A stretch of 64,000 nucleotides of DNA from Symbiodinium natans. Lineage: Eukaryota; Sar; Dinophyceae; Suessiales; Symbiodiniaceae. Location of the stretch: positions 125,283 to 189,282 of the forward strand of contig CAJNDS010002178.1 in NCBI GenBank assembly GCA_905221605.1, written 5' to 3'. Below the pieces are notes generated by a model. The model was given only the letters and a program-made list of their open reading frames with translations, did no database searches and was not told where the DNA came from. Shown in pieces: positions 9,388 through 19,558 of this stretch (positions are counted from its first letter, which is position 1; the number at the start of each line of letters is the position of its first letter). A program made the translations under genes and the position numbers.

Positions 9388-12300
9388 CTCGCAACTTCAA
9401 GTTCAGGATCTAGGGTATGTATTGGGATGTTCCTGAATATACTAACAGTCCTTAATTGGGACTACATACTAGGGGGCACTATAGTCCCTATTCAGGACTG
9501 CTAGTATACGGGGGAACATCCCAAAATATGTTTAGAAATACTGATCCTCGAAGCCCCCCTAAACGCCAAAACCCTAACACCCTAACAACCCTCACAACAC
9601 TAACAACCCTAAACCCTAAACCCTAAACCCTAAACCCTAAACCCTAAACCCGCCCCCAGCCTCGCGTTCGAGGTGCCGGGCTTTCTCCTGAGCCGCTTCC
9701 TCGAACAGGTCCAGCGTACCTGGGCTGCTGAATAGGGTTTAGGGCTGAGGGTTTAGGGTTTAGGGTTTAGGGTTTAGGGCTGAGGGTTTAGGGCTGAGGG
9801 TTTTGGGCTTAAGGTTTAGGATCCATGCGTTCGGGCTTAGGGTTTTTAGGTCTACGGGTGTTGATAGAGGAGTTGGGGGATTTAGGATGAACCCTGCATT
9901 GTCGTGCGAAGCTAGGGAACCCGAACCCTGCAGGGTTTAGGGGTTGGGGGTTGCGGGTTGGGGTTTAGGTGCAGGGTTTTAGGGTTCAGGGTTTTAGGTC
10001 GTAGGGAACTAGAAAGCCCGAAAGTTCTCAATCCCTGCGCAGGATGAGTTTGTTGGGTGGGAGAGGTGCAGGGCACACCGTACACATGCTAAACCCTAAA
10101 CCCTAAACCCTAAACCCTAAACCCTAAACCCTAAACCCTAAATCCTAACCCCGAACCCTAAAACCCCAAGCCCAAAAACCACGAAGCCCCAGAGCTTGAG
10201 GCCCTCCGAAGGGTTTTTGTGGGTTTCGCATCACCCTAAACCCTGAACTCCTAAAAAATCCTAAGCCAGAAACCCTAAAACAACCCTCAAATCCTAAAGC
10301 CCCTAAACCCTAAACCCTAAACCCTAAACCCTAAACCCTCATCCCGCTGGTTCTCTAAAGTGCAGTTTTCGTAGAAGAGAGCTTCAAGCCCCCCTCCCCC
10401 TTCACCCCAAGGCGTACCCTAAACCCCAAACCATAAAACCCCAAACCCTTTGTGGGTTCCCCCGATTCCACCCAAAACTCCAAGCAGCGTTTGGGGTTCA
10501 GGGTTTAGTGGTTTTGGGGTTTTGGGGGGTTTTCGGGGGTTATCGGTTTGAGGGGTTTTGGGTGTAGGGCTTGCCGGGCCGCCATGAAAGTACGTCAAGC
10601 TCTGGTCTGCGAAGATGATGATGTCCGTGCAGACCTTTGGAGGGGCTTGGGGCTTGGGGTTTGGGAGTTAGGTTTGTGGTGCATACCTCCCCCCCCCCCA
10701 GCAGGAGAAAAAAAAAAGACCTCTTCATGTGTGCCACATATTGGCTGCTAAGATGGGGCTTGGAGACCCTACACAAACCCAAACCTTAATCACTCAACCC
10801 TATGAACCCTAAACACTAATCCCCCTAAACCCTAAACCATATGAACCCTAAACCCTATCAACCCTAAACCAGGAAAACCCAAAACTTGGTAGCATTGGAG
10901 ACCGGGGCGGTGGGATCTAACCCCTAACCCCAAACCCCAAACCCTAAACTGCCTAAACCACTTTTCACTTCAAAGCCAATTGGAGCAGTGGCCTTCTGAT
11001 AGGTTGATCCAACCCCTTCATGTCCGGGGAATCACGCAACTCATTGCCAGAAGCAACCTTCGCAAGGGCGTAGCGCTCCCCAATCCCCAACCAATGGGTA
11101 GCAGGGTTGGTCCGCACCCTAAACCCTAAACCCTAAACCCTAAACCCTAAACCCTAAACCCTAAACCCTAAACCCTATGAAGTGGTCTGTAAGCGGACAT
11201 GACCACCTCGCCTCCCTTATCTGCCTTGCCATGGGATAAGCCCACACGGCCCGGTTTTGCAAGTCATCTTCGCAGCCATAGACACCCGCTTCGTCGGCTG
11301 TGATCTTGAAGCCGACTGAACAGGTACCAGGTGCTGTGGGCACTAAAACCCCGAGAGGCCTAAACCCTAAACCCCAAGAACGTACACCTTAAACCCGAAA
11401 CCCCGAACCCCTAAACCCCTAAACCCCTAAACCCCTAAACCCCGAAACCCCGAAACCCCAAAACCCCTAAACCCCAAAACCCCTAAACACCGCCTGGTTG
11501 ATGAAGTCACGGTCGTGGGAGACGCAGAGAACCGTCCCCTTGTACCTAGGGATTCATTGGGGTCTTGAACGGGCGCCCTAATTGCTTTAGGGTTTAGGGT
11601 CCCACCAGCGCACCAGCTGGCATTGTGATTCCGGATTGAGTTGATCAACTTGAAGGCATGTAGGGTTAGAAGAGGTGTTCAACCAAGTGTAAATAAAAGT
11701 GGGTGTCGGGCTTTGGGTACTACAGCTGCATACCCTACTTCTAGGTTCCACCTCCAGATACAACTACACATGAACCTGGGGCTTGTGAAGGTTTTTGGGG
11801 CTTTTGAAGGAACCCTGTACCCTACTGTTGGTTTGGGGTTTAGGGTTTTCCCTAAACCTTCTGTTAGGAAACCCTGAAAGAACGCAGGGCTTCCCTAAAC
11901 CCTGAATCCGAAACCCTAAACCCAAAACCTAAAACCCTCAACCCGATCAAAAGCAGAAAAAAAAAAAAAAGTTCTACTCGGGAGTCCCAGGTGCTCCTCC
12001 ACCAGGTGCTGCTGAAGCCAGTCGATCGCGCCCAGGTCCAGGTGATTCCTGGGTCCAGGGTTTAAGGTTTAGGGTTTAGGGTTTAGGGTTTCGGGTTCAG
12101 GGTTTAGGGTTTAGAGCCTAGGTTTAGGGTTTTGGGATTTAGGGCTTAGGGGTCACAATTCTGGGCTTACGAAAGGTTGAGGATGCAGAGCTAAGGCTTT
12201 TGACAAGGCTATCTGAAGCCTTTGAAAAAAAGTACATCGATTATTTGGGGCGTATATGAGAAGATCAGGCTTGAGCGTAGGGCTTTGGACTTGCATCTGA

Positions 12301-15300
12301 CGGCTTTTTAACCATGATCCTAACCTACATAAATCCGAAGTCCAGACAACCAGAAACCCTACACCCCAAGCCCTGCCACACGACCCCTAAACCCCGAAGC
12401 CATAAAGCCCAAACCCTAATGAATTTGGTCAAGAATCTCAGCCATAAAGAAATGGAGAGTAGCTGGGACTTAGGCGACCTGAACCCCAAACCCTAAACCC
12501 TAAACCCTAAGCCCTAAACCCTAAACCCTAAACACTAAACCCTAAACCCCTATGAACCCAGCGTCGTGGGCTCGTCCAGCATCAGCAGGCGCGGCCGCAC
12601 GAAGAGCGCAGCCGCGATGGCCACGCGCATCCTGGGGTCTGGGGGGCTTAGGATTTGAAGGGCTTAGGGTTTAGGGTTTAGGGTTTAGGGTTTAGGGTTT
12701 AGGGTTTAGGGTTTAGGGCTTTGGGCTTAGGGTTTAGGGTTTAGGGTTTAGGGCTAAGGGCTTAGGGCTTCAAAGGGTTGAGGGGTCTCTAAAACCCCCA
12801 AAAAAAAACAGTAAAACCAGCCCCTGAACCCCAGGTGATCCCAATTTTGGGTTCAACACTCAACCCTGAAACTCGTACACCCCTAAACCCTAACCCTAAA
12901 CCCTCAACCCTAAACCCTAAACCCTAAACCCTCAACCCTAAACCCTAAACCCTCAACCCTAAACCCTAAACCCTAAACCCTAAACCCTAAACCCTTCCCA
13001 ATTTCAGGGCTCCCATTCCTTTAAACGCCCCAAGGCTCCGCCAGCCGCCGCTGAGCTGCGCCAGGGGCTCAGTGACCTGCGCCTCGTCGAAGCCCAGGCC
13101 TTCTCAAAGTGTGGGGTTTAGGGTTTAGGGTTTAGGGTTTAGGGTTTAGGGTTTAGGGTTTAGGGTTTGGGGTTTGGGGTTTAGGGTTTAGGGTTTAGGG
13201 TTTAGGGTTTAGGGTTTAGGGTTAGAGTTTTAGGTTTAGGCTTGGTGTTTGGGGTTGAGGGCTTAGGGCTTAAGGCTTTAATTGGGCTTCTTTGGCCCTT
13301 CATGTCTTTTAAAGCCCTAAACCCAAACCCTAAACCCCAAACCCCAAACCCTAAACCCCAAACCCGGGCCTTTGAGCAACGCCGCGGCACGGTTCCGCCA
13401 CTCCGCCTCTGTCTCCGCCCCCGAGTCGCTCAGCTCGCCTCGGAGCACGGCTTTTGGGGTTTAGGGTTTTAGGGTTTAGGGTTTTTAGGGTTTAGGGTTT
13501 AGGGTGTAGGGTTTAGGGTTGAGGGTTTAGGGTTTAGGGACTAGGGACTAGGATTAGGGGTTTAGGATTTAGGGTTTAGGATTTAGGGTTTAGGTTTAGG
13601 TTTCGGGTCCAAGGAAGTTTTAGGGCTTAGGGCTCTTTTAGGGATTCAAAGGCAAGGGATGAAAGGATTTAGGGTTTAGGGTTTAGGGTTTAGGGTTTAG
13701 GGTTTAGGGTTTAGGGTTTAGGGTTTAGGGTTTAGGGTTTAGGGTTTAGGGTTTAGGGTTTAGGGTTTAGGGTTTAGGGTTTCGGGCTTCGGGCTTCGGG
13801 TTTAGGGTTTAGGGTTTAGGGTTTAGGGTTTAAGACCCTATAAGCCCTAGGCCCCGCATTCCCACCACCTCAAAGAATTCTGTGGGGCCCAAGTCACTGT
13901 ACAGCTCGCCCAGGCGAGCAGAACTGGCGGTGCCCTCGCCCGCCGCACACTCCTCCTCCAGCCGCCGCACCTTCAAGCTCAGTTGAGGGTTTAGGGTTTA
14001 GGGTTTAGGGTTTAGGGTTTAGGGTTTAGGGTTTAGGGTTTAGGGTTTAGGGTTTAGGGGTTGAGGTTTGAGGGTTTAGGGTTTAGGGTGTAGGGTTTAG
14101 GGGCGCCGGCACCTCCCGGTGAAGGCTGTGCATGTGCTGGTCCGCCTGGCACACCGCCTCCAAGGGCGATAGCGCAGAGTCGATGCTCAGCTCCTGGCCA
14201 TGTGCAGGGGGAGGGGGGGCCTAAACCCCAGACCCTAAACCAGCAAGCGAAGTCTCAAGCCCTGAACCCTAAACTCTAATCCCTAAACCCTAAACCCTAA
14301 GCCCTAAGCCCTTTTAAGGCGCATGGGAGGGGGCAGGTATAAGGGGAAAAGGCTCCTAGAAGCCTAGGGTCACACGAGGTTTAAGGGTTTCGGTGTTCGA
14401 AGGGTCTTCGGGTGTAGGATGATGAAACAAACAGGGGCTTACCATGAGAAGGGACCCCCAATATAGACCCCAAAATAGTAGGGCTCCACCCTCAACCCTA
14501 GACCCTAAACCCTAAACCCTAAACCCTAAACTCTAAACCCTAAACCCTAAACCTTAAACCCTAAACACTAGACCCTAAACCCCATCCTATAAGGAAATTC
14601 GGAAACCCCCAAATCTTCCTGGTCCACCAGGTGAGTGCTGAGGGTGCGCGGCCAGCCTGGTCGCCACGCACACTGAAGGTTCTTTGGCGGTGACTCAGGC
14701 CTTGGGGTTTAAGGACTTTGGGCTTAGGGTTTGGGTTTAGGGTTTAGGGTTGAGGGTTGAGGGTTGAGGGTTCAGGGTTTAGGGTTTAGGGTTTAGGGTT
14801 TAGGGTTTAGGGTTTAGGGTTTAGGGTTTAGGGTTTAGGGTTTAGGGTTTAGACCCTCCATGCGACCTCGGGAGGGTTTAGGGTTTCGGGCTGAGGGTGT
14901 TGGTTGAGGGTTGTTTCCCTAAACCCTGAAACCCTAAAACAAGAAAAACCCTGAATCCCTAAACCCCCAAAACCCTAAAACCCTAAACTCCTAAAACCCT
15001 AAACCCCTAAAACCCTAAAACCCTAAAACCCTAAAACCCTAAAACCCTAGAGCCCTAAAACCCTAAACCCCTAAAACCCTAAAACCCTAAAACCCTAAAA
15101 CCCTAAAACCCTAAAACCCTAAAACCCTAAAACCCTAAAACCCTAAAACCCTAAACCCTAAACCCGAAAAGGCTTAAAGCTCAGGGGCTATAAGGCTTAA
15201 GGGTTTGACATCGCCCCCTGAGCCTGGGAGCTCCCCGGCGGAGATGGCCCGCAGCAGCGTGGTCTTGCCACAGCCGTTCCGGCCCAGCAGCAGGTGGCGG

Positions 15301-16425
15301 CCCTGGTCGCGGAGCCGAAGTACCTAGGGTTTGGGGCTTGGGGTTCGAGGGGTTTGGGGGTTTTTAGGGTTTAGGGTTTAGGGTTCAGAGTTTAGGGTTC
15401 AGGGTTTAGGGTTTAGGGTTTAGGGTTTAGGGTTTAGGGTTAGACCCTCTATACGACCTCGGGAGGGTTTAGGGTTTAGGGTTTAGGGTTCAGAGTTTAG
15501 GGTTCAGGGTTTAGGGTTTAGGGCTTAGGGCCTACGGTTTACCTTACCCAAGCTTTAGGGTTTAGTGGCTGTGGGTTTGGGGGTGTTGAATTTGGGGCTT
15601 AGGGTTTAGAGGGTTTAGAGGGTTTAGAGGGTTTAGAGTTTAGGGTTCAGGGTTGAGGGTTTCTGGCTAAACCCTAAACCCTAAACCCTAAACCCCGACC
15701 TACAACAGCCCCAACCCAAGACAACCTTAGGCCGGCATGCCTTCTTGAGGTGCGAGCTGGAATCTGCGGAAAGGCCACTCCTTCGTCTGGGGTTTAGGGT
15801 TTAGGGTTTAGGGTTTAGGGTTTAGGGTTTAGGGTTTAGGGTTTAGGGTTTAGGGTTTAGGGTTTAGGGTTTAGGGTTTAGGGTTTAGGGTTTAGGGTGA
15901 GGGTGTAGGGTTTAGGGTTTAGGGTTTAGGGTTTAGGGTTTAGGGTTTAGGGTTTAGGGTTTAGGGTTTAGGGTTTAGGGTTTAGGGTTTAGGGTTTAGC
16001 GCTGCAGAAAGCCGAACATAGTGGTCAGAATAATTTCTAATCGTAAACCCTCATGGTCCCGATGTAATTCTGCTAAATTTTAAGGCTTAGGGTGCAGAAA
16101 ACCCTTCAAGGTTTAGGGTTGGAGGTTTAGGGGTTTGGGGATTCGGGGTTTAGGGTTTACCGGTGGCTTACGCTCTAGGGCTAATCCTAAACCCGAAGCT
16201 AAGCCCTGAGCCCTAGCCCTGAGCCCTAAATCCTAAACCCTAAACCCTAAACCCTAAACCCTAAACCCTAAACCCTAAACCCTAGACCCTAGACCCTAAA
16301 CCCTAAACTCTAAACCCTATCCTATAAGGACACCACAAGGGCTGTCTCAGGCTCTTGTTGTCAGCCGACTGCAGCAGCTGTTTGCTCCCGGCGGCCAGGT
16401 CATGCACCGGAAGTTCCAGCAACAT
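9361..16425 (-). CDS. ABC-F family ATPase gene, first ABC domain (13 exons)
   Basis: Thirteen exons join in frame and give the first nucleotide-binding domain of an ABC-F protein (GCN20/ABCF/EttA type: soluble paired ATPases without membrane segments that act at the ribosome). In order: KQLLQS, VLRLRDQGRHLLLG, Walker A GRNGCGKTTLLRAI, ELPGWPRTLSTHLVDQELS, an acidic helical arm, LKGLGFDEAQ, signature LSGGWRMRVA, Walker B RPRLLMLDEPTNHLDLGAID, switch VLCVSHDRDFINQVCTDII, SLTYFHGTLDLFEE, then the charged inter-domain linker. DEPTNHLD is recovered exactly only if a GA donor is used. Eight donors are GC, three GA and two GT. Further minus-strand exons at 7.2, 5.1, 4.5 and 2.7 kb look like the rest of the linker. 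The second ABC domain and the N-terminus were not found. Confidence 0.88.
9423..9530. mobile_element. MITE-like palindrome, family 2 copy a
   Basis: Ends TTGGGATGTTCC and GGAACATCCCAA with inner arms TATACTAACAGTCC and GGACTGCTAGTATA. Confidence 0.8.
9661..9719 (-). CDS. ABC-F exon 12
   Basis: 59-base exon reading TLDLFEEAAQEKARHLERE, the start of the inter-domain linker (usual form G.Y..F...). Acceptor CCCAG|G, donor GC. Confidence 0.82.
10583..10634 (-). CDS. ABC-F exon 11
   Basis: 52-base exon reading VCTDIIIFADQSLTYFH, the conserved strand pair after the H-loop. Acceptor CAAAG|G, donor GC. Confidence 0.88.
10985..11335 (-). other. Protein-like islands in ABC-F intron
   Basis: Two minus-strand islands: RYALAKVASGNELRDSPDMK (about 11.0 kb) and ITADEAGVYGCEDDLQNRAV (about 11.2 kb). 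They sit between confirmed ABC-F exons 10 and 11 but are not needed for that protein, so they are probably fragments of other genes. Confidence 0.35.
11494..11545 (-). CDS. ABC-F exon 10, H-loop
   Basis: 52-base exon reading YKGTVLCVSHDRDFINQ with the switch histidine. Acceptor CCCTAG|G from the repeat; donor GC. Confidence 0.92.
11995..12048 (-). CDS. ABC-F exon 9, D-loop
   Basis: 54-base exon reading NHLDLGAIDWLQQHLVE, completing DEPTNHLD; donor GC. Confidence 0.92.
12566..12631 (-). CDS. ABC-F exon 8, Walker B
   Basis: 66-base exon reading MRVAIAAALFVRPRLLMLDE and on to PT. Acceptor CCCCAG|G; GA donor splits the Thr codon. Confidence 0.93.
13039..13099 (-). CDS. ABC-F exon 7, ABC signature
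   Basis: 61-base exon reading GLGFDEAQVTEPLAQLSGGW; donor GA (GGCG|GAGCC) splits the Arg codon of GGWRMR. Confidence 0.92.
13370..13438 (-). CDS. ABC-F exon 6
   Basis: 69-base exon reading ELSDSGAETEAEWRNRAAAL then LK, the helix before the signature. Acceptor CCGAG|G, donor GC. Confidence 0.75.
13668..13832 (+). repeat. Long TTTAGGG tract
   Basis: About 22 units, with a short GGGCTTC variant run near 13783-13800. Intronic in the ABC-F gene. Confidence 0.94.
13898..13970 (-). CDS. ABC-F exon 5
   Basis: 73-base exon reading VRRLEEECAAGEGTASSARL then GELY; donor GT splits a Ser codon. Confidence 0.72.
14113..14193 (-). CDS. ABC-F exon 4
   Basis: 81-base exon reading ELSIDSALSPLEAVCQADQH then MHSLHRE, the helical arm of ABC-F domain 1. 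Acceptor GCCAG|G, donor GT. Confidence 0.78.
14619..14656 (-). CDS. ABC-F exon 3
   Basis: 38-base exon reading WPRTLSTHLVDQ, leading to the Q-loop-like VDQE. Acceptor ACCAG|G; donor GA (CAG|GAAG). Confidence 0.72.
14991..15160 (+). repeat. Variant array CCCTAAAA
   Basis: About 20 tandem octamers CCCTAAAA with rare seven-base units; intronic in the ABC-F gene, facing TTTAGGG units at 14765-14850. Confidence 0.9.
15224..15323 (-). CDS. ABC-F exon 2, Walker A
   Basis: 100-base exon with GRNGCGKTTLLRAI, the P-loop. Acceptor CCCTAG|G is a one-base variant of the telomere-like repeat; donor GC. Confidence 0.92.
15781..16000 (+). repeat. Long TTTAGGG tract
   Basis: About 31 units with one short interruption (GAGGGTG near 15899). 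Lies in the ABC-F intron upstream of the Walker A exon. Confidence 0.95.
16366..16425 (-). CDS. ABC-F exon 1 seen
   Basis: Reads VHDLAAGSKQLLQS, the strand before Walker A. Acceptor CCCCAAAAG|A comes from the repeat; donor GC is in phase with the next exon. Confidence 0.65.
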
Positions 16426-17096
16426 CTTTTGGGGTTTGGGGTTTGGGGTTTTGGGGGTTTAGGGTTTAGGGTTTAGGGTTTAGGGTTTAGGGTTTAGGGT
16501 TTAGGGTTTAGGGTTTAGGGTTTAGGGTTTCGGGTTCAGGCTTCAGGGTTTAGGGTTTAGGCTTGACTTTAGGGTGCTTTGGGGCTTGGGAAGTGCAGTC
16601 CATAGCAGAAGTGGCTGCGGGGAGGATGGCTCAGGCTTAGGGGGTTTCGGGTTTGGGGGTATGGGTTTAGGGTTTAGGGTTTAGGGTTTGGGGTTTAGGG
16701 TTTAGGGTTTAGGGTTTAGGGTTTAGGGTTTAGGGTTTAGGGTTTGGGGTTTAGGGTTTAGGGTTTGGGGTTTAGGGTTTGGGGTTTAGGGTTTAGGGTT
16801 TAGGGTTTAGGGCTTAGGGTTTAGGGTTTAGGGTTTAGGGTTCAGGGTTCAGGGTTTAGGGTTTCTGGTTTAGGGCTTAGGGTTTGAAACATTGGGCACA
16901 AGTTCCTAGCCCCGATTCCCGGCCCAGAAACCCGAAACCCCGACGGTAGACCCTAAACCTTGGGCCCTCAACGCTGCACAAAACCATCTAGGACCTAAAC
17001 CCCAAAGCCTAAACCCTGCACCCCTAAACCCTAAACCCTAAACCCTAAACCAAAAGCCTTAAGCCCTACGCAAAAAACCCGAAACACCTGACATCC

Positions 17097-17227
17097 AACC
17101 GCAAGCTCTACTAAGAACCATGAGGGTTTAGGGTTTAGGGTTTAGGGTTTAGGGTTTAGTGTTTAGGGTTTAGGGTTTAGGGTTTAGGGTTTGGGGTTAA
17201 CCACAAGCTCTACTAAGAACCATGAGG
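17097..17227. repeat. TTTAGGG tract between 29-bp direct repeats
   Basis: The sequence AACCRCAAGCTCTACTAAGA, continuing ACCATGAGG, occurs at 17097-17125 and 17199-17227 with one mismatch (G/A at position 5). Between them lie about ten TTTAGGG units. This is the form of an insertion with a target-site duplication. Confidence 0.88.
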
Positions 17228-18295
17228 TAAAGTAAGAAGTTGCATATTCAGGCACACAAGCCATCAAAAGCCTAGACCCCAAAAGCCCTAAACCTCCCCA
17301 ACCTCAGGGTTCAGGGTTCGGGGTGGAGGGTACAGGGTTCAGGGTTCAGGGTTTAGGGTTTAGGGTTTAGGGTTTAGGGTTTAGGGTTTAGGGTTTAGGA
17401 TTTAGGGTTCAGGGTTTAGGGTTTAGGGTTTAAGCCCCCCCTTTGTGCCCAAGAACACAGCGGTCGGAGATTCAGCAGGCAATGTGCGGGTGAAACCGTG
17501 GAGGTCTGTGGCGGCCAGAGCCAATCTCCTGGTCCGCCGGGATCGCCCAAGTCAACCCAGCAAGCTTCATTCCACATTGTTGAATACTTAGTTGCTGAGT
17601 TCATAAGCCCCAAAAAAGTGTACACTTTCAGTTCTAAACCCTGAACAAACCCTAAACCCTAAACTCAAGGGCACAGAGCTCCAATCCTGTTCGGAGCGCC
17701 GAGCGCGTGCGGCTTTGCGCTCAGTGGCCGCGCCTCGCGGCGTCTGGTATTCCCAGCTTCTCAGTTCGAGGGCTATGGGTCTATTTAGGATTCAGGGTTT
17801 AGGGTATAAGGTTTAAGGTTTAGGGTATAAGGTTTAAGGTTTAGGGTTTAGGGTTTAGGGTTTTAGGTTTAAGGTTCAGGGTTTAGGCGTCATTGAACTC
17901 CATAAGCCCTACCCGAAACTCTGAAACCCTGCGCTCTTGGAACCCCTTTAGAATGCTTCTGTCTCTAATGCCCCAAACCCTAAACCCTAAACCCTAAACC
18001 CTAAGCCCTAAAGCCTAAAGCCTAAACCCTAAACCCTAAACCCTAAACCCTAAACCCTAAACCCTAAGGCGCCGGAGACCCGGCCCAAGAAAGGCAGTGT
18101 TGCTTCGCTCACTGCTTGGTGAAACCAGCTCACTGCGACAGCCTTCGGATGCATAACAACGAAGCTTGGGCATGTGCACAAGTGTATAGGGCTCTTAAGG
18201 ATTTAGGGTTTAGGGTTTAGGGTTTAGGGTTTAGGGTTTAGGGTTGAGGGTTTAGCGTTTAGGGTTTAGGGTTTAGGGTTTAGGGTTTAGGGCTA

Positions 18296-18410
18296 GAGAG
18301 TTAGGGGGGGCATGTAACCCAAGGTTCCCGAACACTCCCCAGCAACTCAGTACTCCGTAAGGCTCCGAAAACATCCCTAATGTTCCCTAGATACCTACCC
18401 GCGATGAACC
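18296..18410. mobile_element. Dispersed repeat, family 8 copy a
   Basis: AGAGAGTTAGGGGGGGCATG then TAACCCAAGGTTCCCGAA and TACTCCGTAAGGCTCC. Confidence 0.65.
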
Positions 18411-18663
18411 CCTCCCTTAACGACCCTATAACAAGCCAACCAGCCAAGAGTTGAGGGTTTCAGTTTGTAGGGCTGGAGGCCCGAAACCCTAAACGTCCTT
18501 AAACCTTCGTGAAAAAAAGCTGAACCCTAAGCCCCTTCAACCCTAAACCCCCCAAGCCTGAAACCAAAAATGGACAAGCCCTAGACCCCTAAACCTTAAA
18601 TCTCAAAAAGAACAAATATACCCTCAACCCTAGACAAACCCTAGACTCCTCAACCCCTAAACC

Positions 18664-18784
18664 TTAAATCTCCCTGAACCCCTAAACCCCTAGCCCTAAA
18701 CCCCTAAACCCCTAAACCCCTAAACCCCTAAACCCCTAAACCCCTAAACCCCTAAACCCCTAAACCCCTAAACCCCTAAACCTT
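18664..18784 (+). repeat. Variant array CCCCTAAA
   Basis: About 14 near-perfect octamers CCCCTAAA. Confidence 0.92.
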
Positions 18785-19216
18785 AAATCCCACAAAGAAC
18801 ATGGCGCGGATGTTCCAGTGTCCTCTCAGCCCTGAGCCCGTCTGCGGCCATGCCCTTGTCCAGCAATTTACCTCACGGCTCGCCCTAAACCCTAAACCCT
18901 AAACCCTAAACCCTAAACCCAAAAACCCAGTTTCTGAGTTACATCTACTGACACGGCCTGCCAGGTTCAAGCCGAACGGCCCTTCGGGATTCGGGTTTAG
19001 GAAATAACCTTCCTTGATAACCTTCCTTGGGGAGAGTTTAGGGCTTGGGGTTTAGGGTTTAGGCTTTAGGGTTTCGGGTTTAGGAAATGACCCTTTTGAA
19101 GGGTGTCCAGGTACAGCCTTTGAAGGCTCATGTGAAGATTTCGCAGGGCTTATGAGAAGGGCGACTGTTGCTGCAGCATCTCTTCGAGTCAGGAGGGCCT
19201 GATGTCAAACTGCAAA

Positions 19217-19312
19217 TTTAGCATACTAGCAGTCCTTAATAAGGACTACAGTACCCCCAACTATCATCCCTCTTAAGGACTGTTAGTCTACTGTAAGGGC
19301 TAACATCCCAAA
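19217..19312. mobile_element. MITE-like palindrome, family 2 copy b
   Basis: Inner arms GCATACTAGCAGTCCTTAA and TTAAGGACTGTTAGTCTAC; right end CTAACATCCCAAACC, left end decayed. Confidence 0.72.
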
Positions 19313-19558
19313 CCCTAAACTCCAAAATCAAAACGAACCAACACTCAACTCGAGGTTGCCCCCGGAACCGAGGATTAAAAAGGGTTTAGGGTTTAGGGTT
19401 TAGGGTTTCGGGCGTAGGGTTTAGGGTTTAAAGTACTGCTGGGCGTCCTCGAAACACAACCAACAAACACAAGCGACAAGCACAAAGACCCCAAACCCTG
19501 AAACCCTGAGCACAACCCAACAAACCAGAAGACCCTAGGAACCCCCTCCCCCTAAACC

